NCBI GenBank assembly: GCA_026018925.1
Contig: JAKSZU010000020.1
Coordinates: 39,771,112-39,835,111, forward strand
Source of the DNA: Tupaia tana
Lineage: Eukaryota > Chordata > Mammalia > Scandentia > Tupaiidae
Reading direction: 5' to 3'
Length of the DNA: 64,000 bases
Position numbers and translations under genes: made by a program. Positions 9,832 to 20,200 of this stretch are shown here, piece by piece. The notes beneath the pieces were generated by a model that saw only the letters and a program-made list of their open reading frames with translations, was not told where the DNA came from and ran no database searches. Positions within the stretch are counted from its first letter, which is position 1. Every line of letters starts with the position of its first letter.

Positions 9832-10505
9832 CAAGACACCAAGAGCACAGCCAATAAAAGCAAAAATAAGCAAGTGGGACTGCGCAGAACTGCGCGGTAG
9901 AGACAGCAGAGGGAAAGCCAACCTGCCTTTCTCTGTGGGAGCAAAGATTTGCAGATCATGTGTCTGACAAGGGATTTCTACCCAAAACACATCAGGAACT
10001 CACACAACTCAACAGCAAAAGAAATTACCTGACTTTAAAGTACGTGAAGGACCTGAATAGACATTTTCCCAAAGAAGACATGCAAATGGCCGATAGGTAT
10101 ATGAAAGGGTGTTCGACGTCACTAATCGCCTGAGAAATGCAAATCAAAACCACAGGGACATGTCACCTCACACCCACTAGGATGGCTACTCTCAGAAAGC
10201 CAAAAGACAGCAGGGGCTGGTGAGGGTGTGCACACTGTTGGTAGAAATGTAAATTGGCATAGCTATAATGAAAAACAAGATATTGGCTCTCCGAAAAATG
10301 AAAACTAGAGCTATCATACGATCCTGTGATCATACTTCTGTGTACGTACCCAGAGGAAAGAGGTGACAGTGCCGGTGTTCACCATAGCACCACTTCCAAC
10401 AGCCAACATGCAGAATCGGCATAAACGTTCCACAGCGGGTGAGTGGATAAAGAAACTGGCACACATGTACACATCGTGAACTAAGATTCAGTCTTTAAAA
10501 AGAAG
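9832..10505 (+). mobile_element. L1 3'-end fragment (ORF2 C-terminal part and 3' UTR)
   Basis: AAGAGCACAGCCAATAAAAGC, GAACTCACACAACTCAACAGC, GAAATGCAAATCAAAACCAC and GAGTGGATAAAGAAACTGGC are typical of the end of L1 ORF2. The frame is broken; this is a 5'-truncated, dead copy. Confidence 0.88.
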
Positions 10506-10515
10506 AAAATCCTGG

Positions 10516-10925
10516 GGACCAGCAGGTGGTGTGGTGGCTAAGGCGCTGGACACTCCCACATGGCCGACCACAGTTCAAGTCCCAGACCTGGTGGCTTGCT
10601 TTCTCACTTTCTCTCTCTCTGTCTCTCTCTGGTCAAATTAAAATAAAGGAATGAATCAATAAAATTAAATAAATAATTCTTTGAAAAATGTGAGGGACCA
10701 GCAGGTGGCGTGGTGGTTAAGGCGCTGGACACTCCCACATGGCCAACCACGGTTCAAGTCCTGGACCTCGTGGCTTGCTTTCTCACTTTCCTCTCTCTCT
10801 CTGTGTCTCTCTCTGGTCAAATTTAAAATGAATGAATGAATAAATAAACAAATCTTTAAAAAAAAAAAAGAAAAGAAAAGAAAAATGTGAGAAATCCTTA
10901 AAAAAAAAAATAGAAAGAAATCCTA
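10516..10925 (+). mobile_element. Type B SINE interrupted by a second type B SINE
   Basis: Outer element 10516-10682 plus the tail after 10892. Both heads carry the same extra bases, GGACACTCCCACATGG, so they belong to one subfamily. Outer target-site duplication about AAGAAAATCCTGG / AAAGAAATCCTAGG. Confidence 0.85.
10695..10880 (+). mobile_element. Type B SINE nested in the previous one
   Basis: It has its own target-site duplication, GAAAAATGTGAG (10683-10694 and about 10880-10891), which proves a separate insertion. Confidence 0.88.
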
Positions 10926-11165
10926 GGGCCAACAGGTGACATGGAGGTTAAAACGTTGGACTCTCACATGGCCTATCATGGTTTGAGCCCCGGACCCGGT
11001 GTTTGAAAATCACGGGCTATGTGCATGCATGCCCAAAATCCCAAGAGGAGAATGGAAGAGAAGGGACCGTGGTGTGACCAGCTGCTCAGGGAGTGCTTTC
11101 TCAATTTCCCTCTCTCTGACAAGGGCACACTCCCTAAAAATCCCCCCAAAATTAAAAAAAGAAAG
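10925..11165 (+). mobile_element. Type A-like SINE with type B-style head
   Basis: Head GGGCCAACAGGTGACATGGAGG, body CCCAAAATCCCAAGAGGAG; the end is degraded into GGGCACACTCCCTAAAAA. Confidence 0.8.
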
Positions 11166-11245
11166 AAAGAAAGAAAAGCAACCCTGGCACTTGCGATAAT
11201 AGGCATGACCCTGGGGGACATCACACCTTGGTCTTCTTTCTTTCC

Positions 11246-11512
11246 CTTTTTTTTTTTTTTTAGAGGTTTTTCGCTATAGGGCGCGTGCGCTCACCAGACA
11301 GACAGAGAGAGACATAGAGACAGAAAGCGAGAAATCACCCCCCAGGGGGGATGGTCACGCCGCAATCCCTTCTCCTCCATTCTCCTCTCGGGATCTTGGG
11401 CACGCACGCACATGCACCCAGCGTGAGTTTAAGCCACCGGGTCCAGGACGCGAACCGCCGTCGACTACGTGGGAGTCCAGCGACATAGCCATTACGCTAA
11501 CTGCTGGTTCCC
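11246..11512 (-). mobile_element. Junction SINE 'M', a recombinant of SINEs L and R
   Basis: Its left flank is CACACCTTGGTCTTCTTT (11222-11239), the target-site duplication of SINE R. Its right flank is CTCCTCTTGGG (11513-11523), that of SINE L. Inside, bases match L (TTTTTCGCTATAGGGCGCG, GACATAGAG, GGTCACG), then R (GCACATGCACCCAGCG, GGACGCGAACCGCCG), then L again (CTGGTTCCCC). Confidence 0.95.
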
Positions 11513-11739
11513 CTCCTCTTGGGATTTTGGCAGATGTGCAATGCACCCGGCATGTCCTCCAACAGGGTCTTGATGCCACCACCACCCGCAGCCCTCGGCC
11601 CGCCTGGATCAGGGCACACACTGCCTGCTGCCCTTGGGGACGAGGGGAGGTCTCGATGTGATCAGGAACCTTTCCACGTGGGGCTGCCTTGCAGAGGTTC
11701 ACGTTTTGCCACTGTGCCACGTCTGGCCCTTGTATCTTT

Positions 11740-11918
11740 CTCCCTTCCTCCCTCTCTTCCTTCCTCCTATACTTCCTTCCTTCCTCCTTCCTTCCTCCTA
11801 CCCTTCCTTCCTTCCTTCCTCCCTCCTATCCTATCTTATCCTACCCTATCCTTCCTTTTCCTTCCTTCCTTCCTTCCTTCCTTCCTTCCTTCCTTCCTTC
11901 CTTCCTTCCTCCCTTCCT
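11740..11918. repeat. (CCTT)n / (CCTAT)n array, copy 2
   Basis: Duplicate of the array at 4801-4981 with fewer TATCC units and a TATCTTATCC variant. Confidence 0.95.
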
Positions 11919-11919
11919 T

Positions 11920-12135
11920 TAGAGACTATATGCCATAGGGCACATGCACTCACCAGAGAGAGAGAGAGAGAAAGTGAGAAATCAGCCCCCGGGGGTCGGG
12001 GTGGGGAGCAGATGGCCATGCCACAGTCCCTTCTCTACCGTTCCGCTCTCAGCACTTTGGACACATGTGCACATGCACCCAGCATGTCTTTCAGGCCACC
12101 AGGTCCGGGACACAATCTGAAGGACGTGGCCATGC
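11920..12135 (-). mobile_element. Old type A SINE fragment, copy 2
   Basis: Duplicate of 4983-5197. Confidence 0.75.
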
Positions 12136-12633
12136 AGGAAAAGAGAAGAGGGAAGGCTACAGTCAGAATTTGATCGGGGAAGCAGAGCCACTTTGAGTGA
12201 CATAAGGGATTGTTACAGGGCTTGGGCCTGACATCCCAGGAGGCGTGGGTCCATCAGTCTATGAAAGGCAGTTGCCCCTGCATTTGGTGCTGGGCCCAAC
12301 CACCACGCCACCTGCTGGCCCCGTATCTGTATTTTTATTTGTCATGTTTATGCCTTTTGGTTTCCACTGTTCCTTATGATGATCTGTACAGTTCAGGGAC
12401 ATTACGGAAATGAGGGGTATGGGTGATCTCGTAGGTCATGGTGGTTTCCCTTGGTCTGAAAGAGAGAAGTTAGGGACGACCGGGGGTGCAATGGCGGTGC
12501 AGCACTCTAAGGTAACGGACCCATGTGAAAGTTCCGGGTTTGAGTCCGGCACACTCGGGCACGTGTGCTCTCTTCGTGGTCCAGACTGGCTGAGACCGAG
12601 GGTGGAGTATGGGAAGAAGCCATGCTGAGGCTG

Positions 12634-12636
<3 letters not shown>

Positions 12637-12680
<44 letters not shown>
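12637..12680. repeat. (CT)n microsatellite, copy 2
   Basis: Longer than its partner at 5700-5728. Confidence 0.95.
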
Positions 12681-12683
<3 letters not shown>

Positions 12684-12828
12684 CCACAGAAGCAATAATA
12701 AGGAAATGGGCTTTAAGGGAAAAGAGCGCAAGAAGGCATCAGCTTGGTTCTCTTAGGTGTCCTCTAAGCCTTTCTCTTACCCAGCAGCTCAGGGGCAGGT
12801 CTTACGGTCATCTTTGCTTTGTTTTGTT

Positions 12829-13010
12829 GTGTTAATTTACTTATTTACGTTCATTCACTGTACATCATTACAGTATGCGAAATGAGATTTTCCACCCAGA
12901 ATGCACTGTGTATTGGCTCCGTCAAGGATGCTACCACACAGGTTATTGTCAACAAATAATTTTCCGTTTCTTGTTTCATATATATATATATATATATTTT
13001 CATTAAGGTC
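12829..13010. repeat. Unclassified interspersed repeat, duplicated copy
   Basis: Duplicate of 5873-6060; the (TA)n tract is longer here. Confidence 0.6.
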
Positions 13011-13098
13011 ATTCTTATTCCTGGATCTCTAAAAATTATTTCTCCTTTTCTATTTACAATTCATGAAATCCTGACTTTAAAAATATTAAAACGCCTAT

Positions 13099-13196
13099 GG
13101 GACCAGCAGATGGCATAATGGTTATGTTGCTGGACTCCTACATAGTCAACCGCGGTTCGAGTCCTGGACCTGGAGGCTTAAGACTCATGCTGGGAG

Positions 13197-13229
<33 letters not shown>

Positions 13230-13352
13230 AAAATCCCTAGAGGAGAATGGATTGTGGTATAGCCATCGCCCCTGGGGGGTGATTTCCCGCTTTCTATCTC
13301 TCCAGTGAGCACCCACGCTGTATAGCAAAAATGTCTCTAAAAAAAGAAAATT
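13099..13352 (+). mobile_element. Type A SINE with (TG)n, copy 2
   Basis: Duplicate of 6147-6400 with a shorter TG tract and CAGATGG instead of CAGTTGG in the head. Confidence 0.92.
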
Positions 13353-13389
13353 TCAACACCTAAGAGAGAGCTTTTGAAAGGGTGGGTGG

Positions 13390-13780
13390 ATATTGTTCTG
13401 ATTCGTCTATTGCTACGTAATAAGCCACCCCAAACTTAATGACAGAAGGCAGCCATCATTTCACTATGCACGTGAGCTCCATGGGTCAGTACTTCAGAGA
13501 GCATGGAGGGGTTGGCCTGGCTCTTTCCCGCAGTGTCCGGGGCCTCAGCGAGAGGAGACTCACACTGCTGGAAGAGGACTCCTCTGGGACTTCATCACGC
13601 ACACGTCTGGGGCCTGGCTGGCATGACCTCAAGCTGGGTGGGCAGGGTCTGCCAGCTGGGCCACATGGGGCCTCTCGTACAGCACGGGGGCCTCGTGGTG
13701 TGATGACCGAGCTCGTAGAGGGACTGCCGGGGGTGGGCAACCCACGATAGCCAGGTGGGACATCGCCGACGTTATGAGCA
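13390..13780. repeat. Old LTR-like repeat, copy 2
   Basis: Duplicate of 6440-6830. Confidence 0.5.
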
Positions 13781-13906
13781 GCTTCACGGTTACAAATGCC
13801 ACTTCTGTCATCGTACCGAAGATTCTGGAACTGAAGAACTCTGAAGCCCTCCCTAGATCCAAAAGCACAGACTCCATCTCTTGGAGTAATGTTTTTGTTT
13901 TTAACT

Positions 13907-14190
13907 TGCCAGATGTGTGGATTCAAAGGAGAGAGACGAAGACAGAGAGAGAGAGAAAGTGAAAGAGAGAGAAAGTGAGAAAGCATCCCCACGGGAATGG
14001 TTACACTGCAATCCCCTCTCCCATTTCTCCTTCCCTTTGGAACCTTAAGCATGCGTACACACACACGCACACGCACACACACGCCCAGGGTGTTTCTCAA
14101 GCTGCCAGATTCAAGACTAAAACCACACAGTCGGCCGTCGGCCACATGGGATCCAACTACCATAACAACTATACCAGCTGGCACAGGGCA
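13907..14190 (-). mobile_element. Old type A SINE, copy 2
   Basis: Duplicate of 6961-7250; the CA tract is shorter and contains CG interruptions. Confidence 0.75.
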
Positions 14191-14269
14191 ACGTTTTAGA
14201 ACCATCATGGGTGTCTTTCTTTCATGACATCTGAATAGCATTTTACATGTTTTTTTTTTAATTATTATT

Positions 14270-14395
14270 ATCCATTACTTGTATTCATTCATTCAAATAT
14301 TGATTGGTTCGCTACCTTACATCAGACACTATGTTAAACATTGAAGAAACAATGACACACAAAAGAGATGATTTCTACACTCTTGGAGCCGTCTT
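14270..14395. repeat. L2-like fragment, copy 2
   Basis: Duplicate of 7330-7460. Confidence 0.6.
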
Positions 14396-14404
14396 AAAAA
14401 GGAC

Positions 14405-14662
14405 AGGGACCAGCAGTTAGCGTAATGGCTATGTCGCTGAACTCCCATGTAGCCGACCGTGGTTCAAGTCCCAGACCTGGTGGCTTAAAACTCACGCCGG
14501 GCGCATGTGTGTGCATGCCCAAGATCCCAAGAGGAGAATGGAGAAGAAGGGGTTGCGGCGTGGCCATCCCCCCGGGGGGTGATCTCGCTTTCTACTATTA
14601 CTCTGTCTCTCTCTGTCTTTCTGGTGAGCACACGCGTCCTATAGCAAAAACCTCTCCCAAAA
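14405..14662 (+). mobile_element. Type A SINE, full-length partner of 7471-7612
   Basis: Retains the body (CCCAAGATCCCAAGAGGAG, CCCCCCGGGGGG palindrome, CTGTCTCTC tract) that is missing in copy 1. Confidence 0.92.
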
Positions 14663-14681
14663 AAAAGAAAAAAGAAAGAGG

Positions 14682-14824
14682 GGGTCAGCAGAGGCATGGT
14701 GGTTAATGGCGCTGGACTCCCACATGGCTGACTCTGGTTCGAGTCCCAGACCTGGCAGCTTGCTTTCTCACTTTCTCTCTCTCTCTGGTCAAATTAAAAC
14801 AAAATAAATGAATAAATAAATAAA
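14682..14824 (+). mobile_element. Type B SINE, copy 2
   Basis: Duplicate of 7626-7768. Confidence 0.9.
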
Positions 14825-14865
14825 GTTAAATAAAATAATTATGTTTAATAAAAGGGACAGAGAGG

Positions 14866-15124
14866 GGGCCATCATATGGTGCAATGGTTATATTGCTGGA
14901 CTCACATGTTGTCAACTGTGGTTCAAGTCCTGGACCCGGTGGCTTGAAATTCACGCTGGATGTGTGTGCATGCATGCCCAAGATCCTGAGGGGAGAACAG
15001 AGGAGAAAGGTGTGTGCCATGACCATCCCCCTAGGGGGTGGATTTCTCACTTTCTGTCTCTCTGTCTCTGTCTCTCTGGTGAGCACACGCACCCTATAGC
15101 AAAAATGCCTCTAAAATAAAAAGG
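14866..15124 (+). mobile_element. Type A SINE, copy 2
   Basis: Duplicate of 7810-8066; the head reads GGGGCCATCATATGG. Confidence 0.9.
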
Positions 15125-15289
15125 GAAACAGAGAGAGTAACAAATAAGCATATGAAGAATGCTGTCATTTTTTTCTGTTCAATTCTATTTTCTTTCCTTA
15201 TTTCCTTTAGAATGACTTCCTCCTTGTGAACCTTCTCTATTTCCTATACCTGTCCTACTACTGTTTTGTTTGTTTGTTTGTTTGTTTGT

Positions 15290-15541
15290 TTGAGAGGTTT
15301 TTGCTATAGGGCACATATGCTCGCCAAAAAGACAGAGAGAGTCAGAGAGAGATAGAAAGCGAGAAATCACCCCCCCCAGGGGGGATGGCCATGCTGAAAT
15401 CCCTTCTCCTCCACTCTCCTCTTGGGATCTTGGGCACGCACGCACACGCGCCCCGTGAGTTTAAGCCACCGGTCTGGGACTTGAACCGTGGTCTACTACA
15501 TGGGAGTCCAGCGACAGAGCCATTACACCAACTGCTGGTCT
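15290..15541 (-). mobile_element. Type A SINE, copy 2
   Basis: Duplicate of 8225-8476. The preceding (GTTT)n tract is longer, and several body positions are closer to the SINE consensus than in copy 1. Confidence 0.9.
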
Positions 15542-15771
15542 CTCCTACTACTGTTTTTACTTGAATCTATGTAATCTATGTTCTAGGTCTCCTCATTTTT
15601 TTGCACTGTTTGGTGGCATTTTGCTTTGTTTTGAATCTTTTTTGTTCAAATACCTTGAGATTTAGGTTTCAGGCTTAACATTTCTTACACTTGTTTGTTT
15701 TTACGATGTCCCAGGCTTCTTTATTTAAGAACAAAGTGATGAGAATTGTGGAGACAAAAGTCAGGGGCACT

Positions 15772-16020
15772 GGGGACCAGCGGGTAGTGTAACGTTCGTT
15801 AGATTGCTGAACTCCCACGTAGTCGACCGCGGTTCAAGTCCTGGACCTGATGGCTTGAAAAAATAGGCCAGGCACGTGTGTGCGTGCCCAAAATCCCAAG
15901 AGGAGAATGGAGGGGAAGGGATTGCTACAAGGCCATCCCACCTGGGGAGTGATTTCTCACTTTCTGTCTCTCTCTGTCTCTGGAAAGCTCAGGTACCCTA
16001 TAGCAACAATCTCTCTTAAA
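15772..16020 (+). mobile_element. Type A SINE, copy 2
   Basis: Duplicate of 8708-8955. Confidence 0.88.
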
Positions 16021-16076
16021 AAAAAAAAAAAGAAAGAAAAGAAAGGAAGAAAAAAACAAAACAAAACAAAAAAACA

Positions 16077-16320
16077 GGGACCAGCAGATGGCGTCGTGGC
16101 TATGTCGCTGGACTACCATGTAACCATGTAGTCAACCGCATGAGTTTAAAACTCATGCCAGGCGCGTGTGTGTGCATGCCCAAGATCCCGAGAGGAGAAT
16201 GGAGGAGAAGGGATTGCGGCGTGGCCATCCCCGCTAGGGCGTGATTTCTCGCTTTCTGTCTCTCTTTCTGGTGAGCGCACGCGCCCTATAGCAAAAAACT
16301 TTCCAGAAAAACATTTTAAA
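16077..16320 (+). mobile_element. Type A SINE, copy 2, followed by (CA)n
   Basis: Duplicate of 9014-9260 with the same rearranged box B region; the CA tract is at 16326-16358. Confidence 0.9.
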
Positions 16321-16322
16321 TT

Positions 16323-16358
<36 letters not shown>

Positions 16359-16359
16359 C

Positions 16360-16880
16360 AGGAGCATCGTCCATCTTCAACTTCTCTCCATCCAGTTTCC
16401 CGAGACGCCCTGCCGCCACCGTGTGGTCCCCGGCGCTTTCCCTGGTGGGTGAACTTGATCCCCAGAGGCTGGTACTCGCTCGGGCTCTCGTTCTGGCTTC
16501 TCCCCTCCCCTGCTCCCCGCTCTTAGGCAGGGCAGGCATCGCAAGTGATTCGAGTGCGGGGGGAGCCCGGGGCGGTGGCGGAGATGGCGGGCAAGGCTGG
16601 CCCTCGGGTGAGGGACCGAGGGGTACAGTAGTGAAACATAGCCTGGGGTCCCCAAAAGGAGACCCCTGCCGGTCGGGGCGGTTACAGGCCCGCGTGGACC
16701 AGCCCTCTGGAGCCCGAGCTGGGGATGTGGCGGACCTGCTGCCCAGGGGCCTCGGCCAGGGCAGGGACGCGCTCCGGGGAGGCCCACTCGGGTCGCGCCC
16801 GCGGGCCCCCGCCTGCCCTTGTGCTGGGAGGTCTCCGGCCGCCTGCGGGCACCAGCTCTACTCCAACCCGAGGTCCCAAC
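16360..16880. other. GC- and CpG-rich segment, copy 2
   Basis: Duplicate of 9310-9830 with very few differences, one being an extra G near 16845. Confidence 0.6.
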
Positions 16881-16881
16881 G

Positions 16882-17555
16882 CCAAGACACCAAGAGCACA
16901 GCCAATAAAAGCAAAAATAAGCAAGTGGGACTGCGCAGGACTGCGCGGTAGAGACAGCAGAGGGAAAGCCAACCTGCCTTTCTCTGTGGGAGCAAAGATT
17001 TGCAGATCATGTGTCTGACAAGGGATTTCTACCCAAAACACATCAGGAACTCACACAACTCAACAGCAAAAGAAATTACCTGACTTTAAAGTACGTGAAG
17101 GACCTGAATAGACATTTTCCCAAAGAAGACATGCAAATGGCCGATAGGTATATGAAAGGGTGTTCGACGTCACTAATCGCCTGAGAAATGCAAATCAAAA
17201 CCACAGGGACATGTCACCTCACACCCACTAGGATGGCTACTCTCAGAAAGCCAAAAGACAGCAGGGGCTGGTGAGGGTGTGCACACTGTTGGTAGAAATG
17301 TAAATTGGCATAGCTATAATGAAAAACAAGATATTGGCTCTCCGAAAAATGAAAACTAGAGCTATCATACGATCCTGTGATCATACTTCTGTGTACGTAC
17401 CCAGAGGAAAGAGGTGACAGTGCCGGTGTTCACCATAGCACCACTTCCAACAGCCAACATGCAGAATCGGCATAAACGTTCCACAGCGGGTGAGTGGATA
17501 AAGAAACTGGCACACATGTACACATCGTGAACTAAGATTCAGTCTTTAAAAAGAA
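16882..17555 (+). mobile_element. L1 3'-end fragment, copy 2
   Basis: Duplicate of 9832-10505. I found no substitution after about 17010. Confidence 0.88.
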
Positions 17556-17565
17556 GAAAATCCTG

Positions 17566-17975
17566 GGGACCAGCAGGTGGTGTGGTGGCTAAGGCGCTGG
17601 ACACTCCCACATGGCCGACCACAGTTCAAGTCCCAGACCTGGTGGCTTGCTTTCTCACTTTCTCTCTCTCTGTCTCTCTCTGGTCAAATTAAAATAAAGG
17701 AATGAATCAATAAAATTAAATAAATAATTCTTTGAAAAATGTGAGGGACCAGCAGGTGGCGTGGTGGTTAAGGCGCTGGACACTCCCACATGGCCAACCA
17801 CGGTTCAAGTCCTGGACCTCGTGGCTTGCTTTCTCACTTTCCTCTCTCTCTCTGTGTCTCTCTCTGGTCAAATTTAAAATGAATGAATGAATAAATAAAC
17901 AAATCTTTAAAAAAAAAAAGAAAAGAAAAGAAAAATGTGAGAAATCCTTAAAAAAAAAAATAGAAAGAAATCCTA
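17566..17975 (+). mobile_element. Nested pair of type B SINEs, copy 2
   Basis: Duplicate of 10516-10925, including the inner SINE (about 17745-17930). Confidence 0.85.
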
Positions 17976-18215
17976 GGGCCAACAGGTGACATGGAGGTTA
18001 AAACGTTGGACTCTCACATGGCCTATCATGGTTTGAGCCCCGGACCCGGTGTTTGAAAATCACGGGCTATGTGCATGCATGCCCAAAATCCCAAGAGGAG
18101 AATGGAAGAGAAGGGACCGTGGTGTGACCAGCTGCTCAGGGAGTGCTTTCTCAATTTCCCTCTCTCTGACAAGGGCACACTCCCTAAAAATCCCCCCAAA
18201 ATTAAAAAAAGAAAG
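17975..18215 (+). mobile_element. Type A-like SINE with type B-style head, copy 2
   Basis: Duplicate of 10925-11165. Confidence 0.8.
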
Positions 18216-18295
18216 AAAGAAAGAAAAGCAACCCTGGCACTTGCGATAATAGGCATGACCCTGGGGGACATCACACCTTGGTCTTCTTTCTTTCC

Positions 18296-18559
18296 CTTTT
18301 TTTTTTTTTTTAGAGGTTTTTGCTATAGGGCGTGTGCGCTCGCCAGACAGACAGAGAGAGACAGAGAGACAGAAAGCGAGAAATCACCCCCCAGGGGGGA
18401 TGGCCACGCCGCAATCCCTTCTCCTCCATTCTCCTCCCAGGATCTTGGGCACGCACGCACATGCACCCAGCGTGAGTTTAAGCCACCGGGTCCAGGACGC
18501 GAACCGCCGTCGACTACGTGGGAGTCCAGCGACACAGCCATTACGCTAACTGCTGGTCC
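18296..18559 (-). mobile_element. Type A SINE 'R' at the right edge of the tandem duplication
   Basis: Intact insertion flanked by an 18-base target-site duplication CACACCTTGGTCTTCTTT at 18272-18289 and 18560-18577. Diagnostic bases: TTTTTGCTATAGGGCGTG, CTCCCAGGATC, GGACGCGAACCGCCG. Confidence 0.96.
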
Positions 18560-18694
18560 CACACCTTGGTCTTCTTTGATGCCAGCGTGCACCACCAGCC
18601 TTCTCACCGCCACCTTTGGCAGCATCCCCGCAGCACACGGGCTTCCCTCCAGGCAGACTAAGCAACGTCTTCTCGCTCTCCTCAGTCAGTCACT

Positions 18695-18830
18695 CTTTTA
18701 GCTGCTCAACAAACGTTTGCTGTGCATTTACTGCGTGCTGAGCACCATGCCAAGCCACAGCATAAAATGCTGGGTAAAACAAGCTTGCCTGCTTGAAGCT
18801 CGTCCTAAAGCAGGTGAAACAGCGGCATTG
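18695..18830. repeat. L2-like LINE fragment
   Basis: CTCAACAAACGTTTGCTGTGC, TGCTGAGCACCATGCC and CTTGAAGCTCG follow the L2 3' pattern. Confidence 0.6.
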
Positions 18831-19617
18831 GACCCGAAATTTCAGAGAAGCCCTGAGCAGAGTGACGGATGATGTTTGGGGTGAACTGGGAACACAGGAG
18901 GGGGAGCCTGGGCCGGGACAGCTTCCGTGTGTTGAATACCTGTGGACCCCACCACATTTGCATATCCGTATTTGACCCTGTGTTGGTACAGCAAGAGGTT
19001 TGGTTCAGTTCTGTTGCTTAAAACAAGCAGCTTTGTGTTTTATGTCAATAAACGACAACTCTGTATAAAATACAATCATGCACCACATAATGACTTAAAA
19101 TCATAGTCATTTATTCTGGACTGTAAGTCTTCAGGTTGGTTAATAATTAAACTTTTAACTGCAGTCGGCAAAGTCGTAAGCTTTAGGCTGCAGGTTGGAC
19201 CCGTGTTGGCTTCACTTACTTCTCATGCCCCTTGGACCAAAGGTTCCCCAAAGCGTGTTACTATCATGGCAGAGGGCAGGAGTTCAAGAGAAAAGACGCA
19301 ACTGCGCTAGCCCACTCCCAACGTTTCCTGAACTTACTGACCACAGCGGGTTACGTGGCCAAGCCCCAAACAAAGGAGCACGGGATACGGCGGGTCCAGC
19401 GTGAGGGTGTAGCGAGGGTGTAGACACGGAGCACTCCTGCAGCACCGTGGTGAGTGGGGCCTGATAATCCACCTGCCACGCTGAGAGCACTGCCCTGGAG
19501 TTATTTCACACGCACTTTTCCCGTGTAAGAAATGTTCCAGCTGTCGGAGCACAGGCTGTACGGAAAACTCAAGTGGCCTCGGTTTGAATCTTCCCTCTTG
19601 CAGGTTGTGGCTAGGAG
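18831..19617. other. Intergenic stretch with old repeat remnants
   Basis: The part around 19195-19420 (CATGGCAGAGGGCAGGAG, TTACGTGGCCAAGCCC) resembles the distal half of the LTR-like repeat seen at 58690-59090. The rest is unrecognised. Confidence 0.4.
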
Positions 19618-19993
19618 TGTTGCAGGATGGCTTCTGTGCTGGCATCCAGATCCTTGGTGCTTTAGACTAAGAGCTGAATGAAACAAACCAACGGTGAGAG
19701 GAAAAGAGAGTTTATTAAGTAAAAGCGACCGTGCACTCCTGAGAGGTAGGAGCGGGCCTGAGCAACCAGGGAGGGGCCCGAAGGGCCGGCAGTCGCAGTC
19801 TGTGAGGTTTATCATTTTTAACCTGGGTCGTCACGGTGGGTCGTTGTCTGGGCCCACGGATTCACTCACGGGCTATATCCAATGTGGCTTAATCCACTAA
19901 TCCCCACTCACCTACTCACTGCGGGCAGGGAACTGCTGCCCTGCTCAGGTTTTCCTACCTAGCCACCCGGGCAGGCGCCCCAGCCCCCTGACA
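19618..19993 (-). mobile_element. Probable solo LTR of an endogenous retrovirus
   Basis: On the minus strand the segment starts TGTCAGGGGGC and ends GCAACA. It contains CTTAATAAACTCTC, a polyadenylation signal placed as in gammaretrovirus-like LTRs, followed by a T-rich U5-like part. No internal viral sequence flanks it. I found no matching target-site duplication, so the limits are uncertain. Alternative: another repeat with a chance AATAAA. Confidence 0.5.
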
Positions 19994-20200
19994 CTTCCAT
20001 CTTCTAGGTGTCTCTTGCCTCATAAGGACTGGGCAAATTATCTCATCTCTCACACAGTTCTCTATAAATTATCCACATTCCATTGCTCAGATAAAAATGC
20101 TTAAATATTTTGGTGTGTCTTTTTTTTCCTAAGCATATGTTAATTTCTCCACAAACTTGGAATACAATAGAATTTCTTTTTAAAAAATATTTATTTAATT

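Larger units (their letters stand above)
4305..11245 (+). repeat. Tandem duplication, copy 1 (about 6.94 kb)
   Basis: This is the first of two direct, adjacent copies. All features inside recur in the same order in copy 2 at an offset of about 6935-7066 bases. The copy begins with the minus-strand SINE at 4305-4578 and ends at the T-run of the junction SINE. The offset steps are explained by different lengths of CA, CT and CCTT tracts and by a deletion of about 120 bases at 7580. Confidence 0.95.
11246..18295 (+). repeat. Tandem duplication, copy 2 (about 7.05 kb)
   Basis: Second copy of the unit. It starts with the hybrid junction SINE (11246-11512) and ends where the third, intact minus-strand SINE begins (18296). 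About 9960-11240 and the matching 17010-18290 show no substitution that I could find, only a one-base difference in an A-run. The proximal part (for example 5260-5680 against 12195-12625) shows several substitutions per few hundred bases. Confidence 0.95.

Noticed and set aside
9256-9990. Open frames of 198-244 residues in the CpG-rich segment
   Set aside because: They run through a SINE, a CA tract and an L1 fragment, and one is frameshifted in the duplicate copy.
10516-10925. Dimeric type B SINE moved as a unit
   Set aside because: The inner SINE has its own target-site duplication (GAAAAATGTGAG), so it is a later insertion.
4305-18559. CRISPR-like or satellite array because of regularly recurring units
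   Set aside because: The recurrence is two 7 kb copies plus scattered SINEs, with no short direct repeats at regular spacing.
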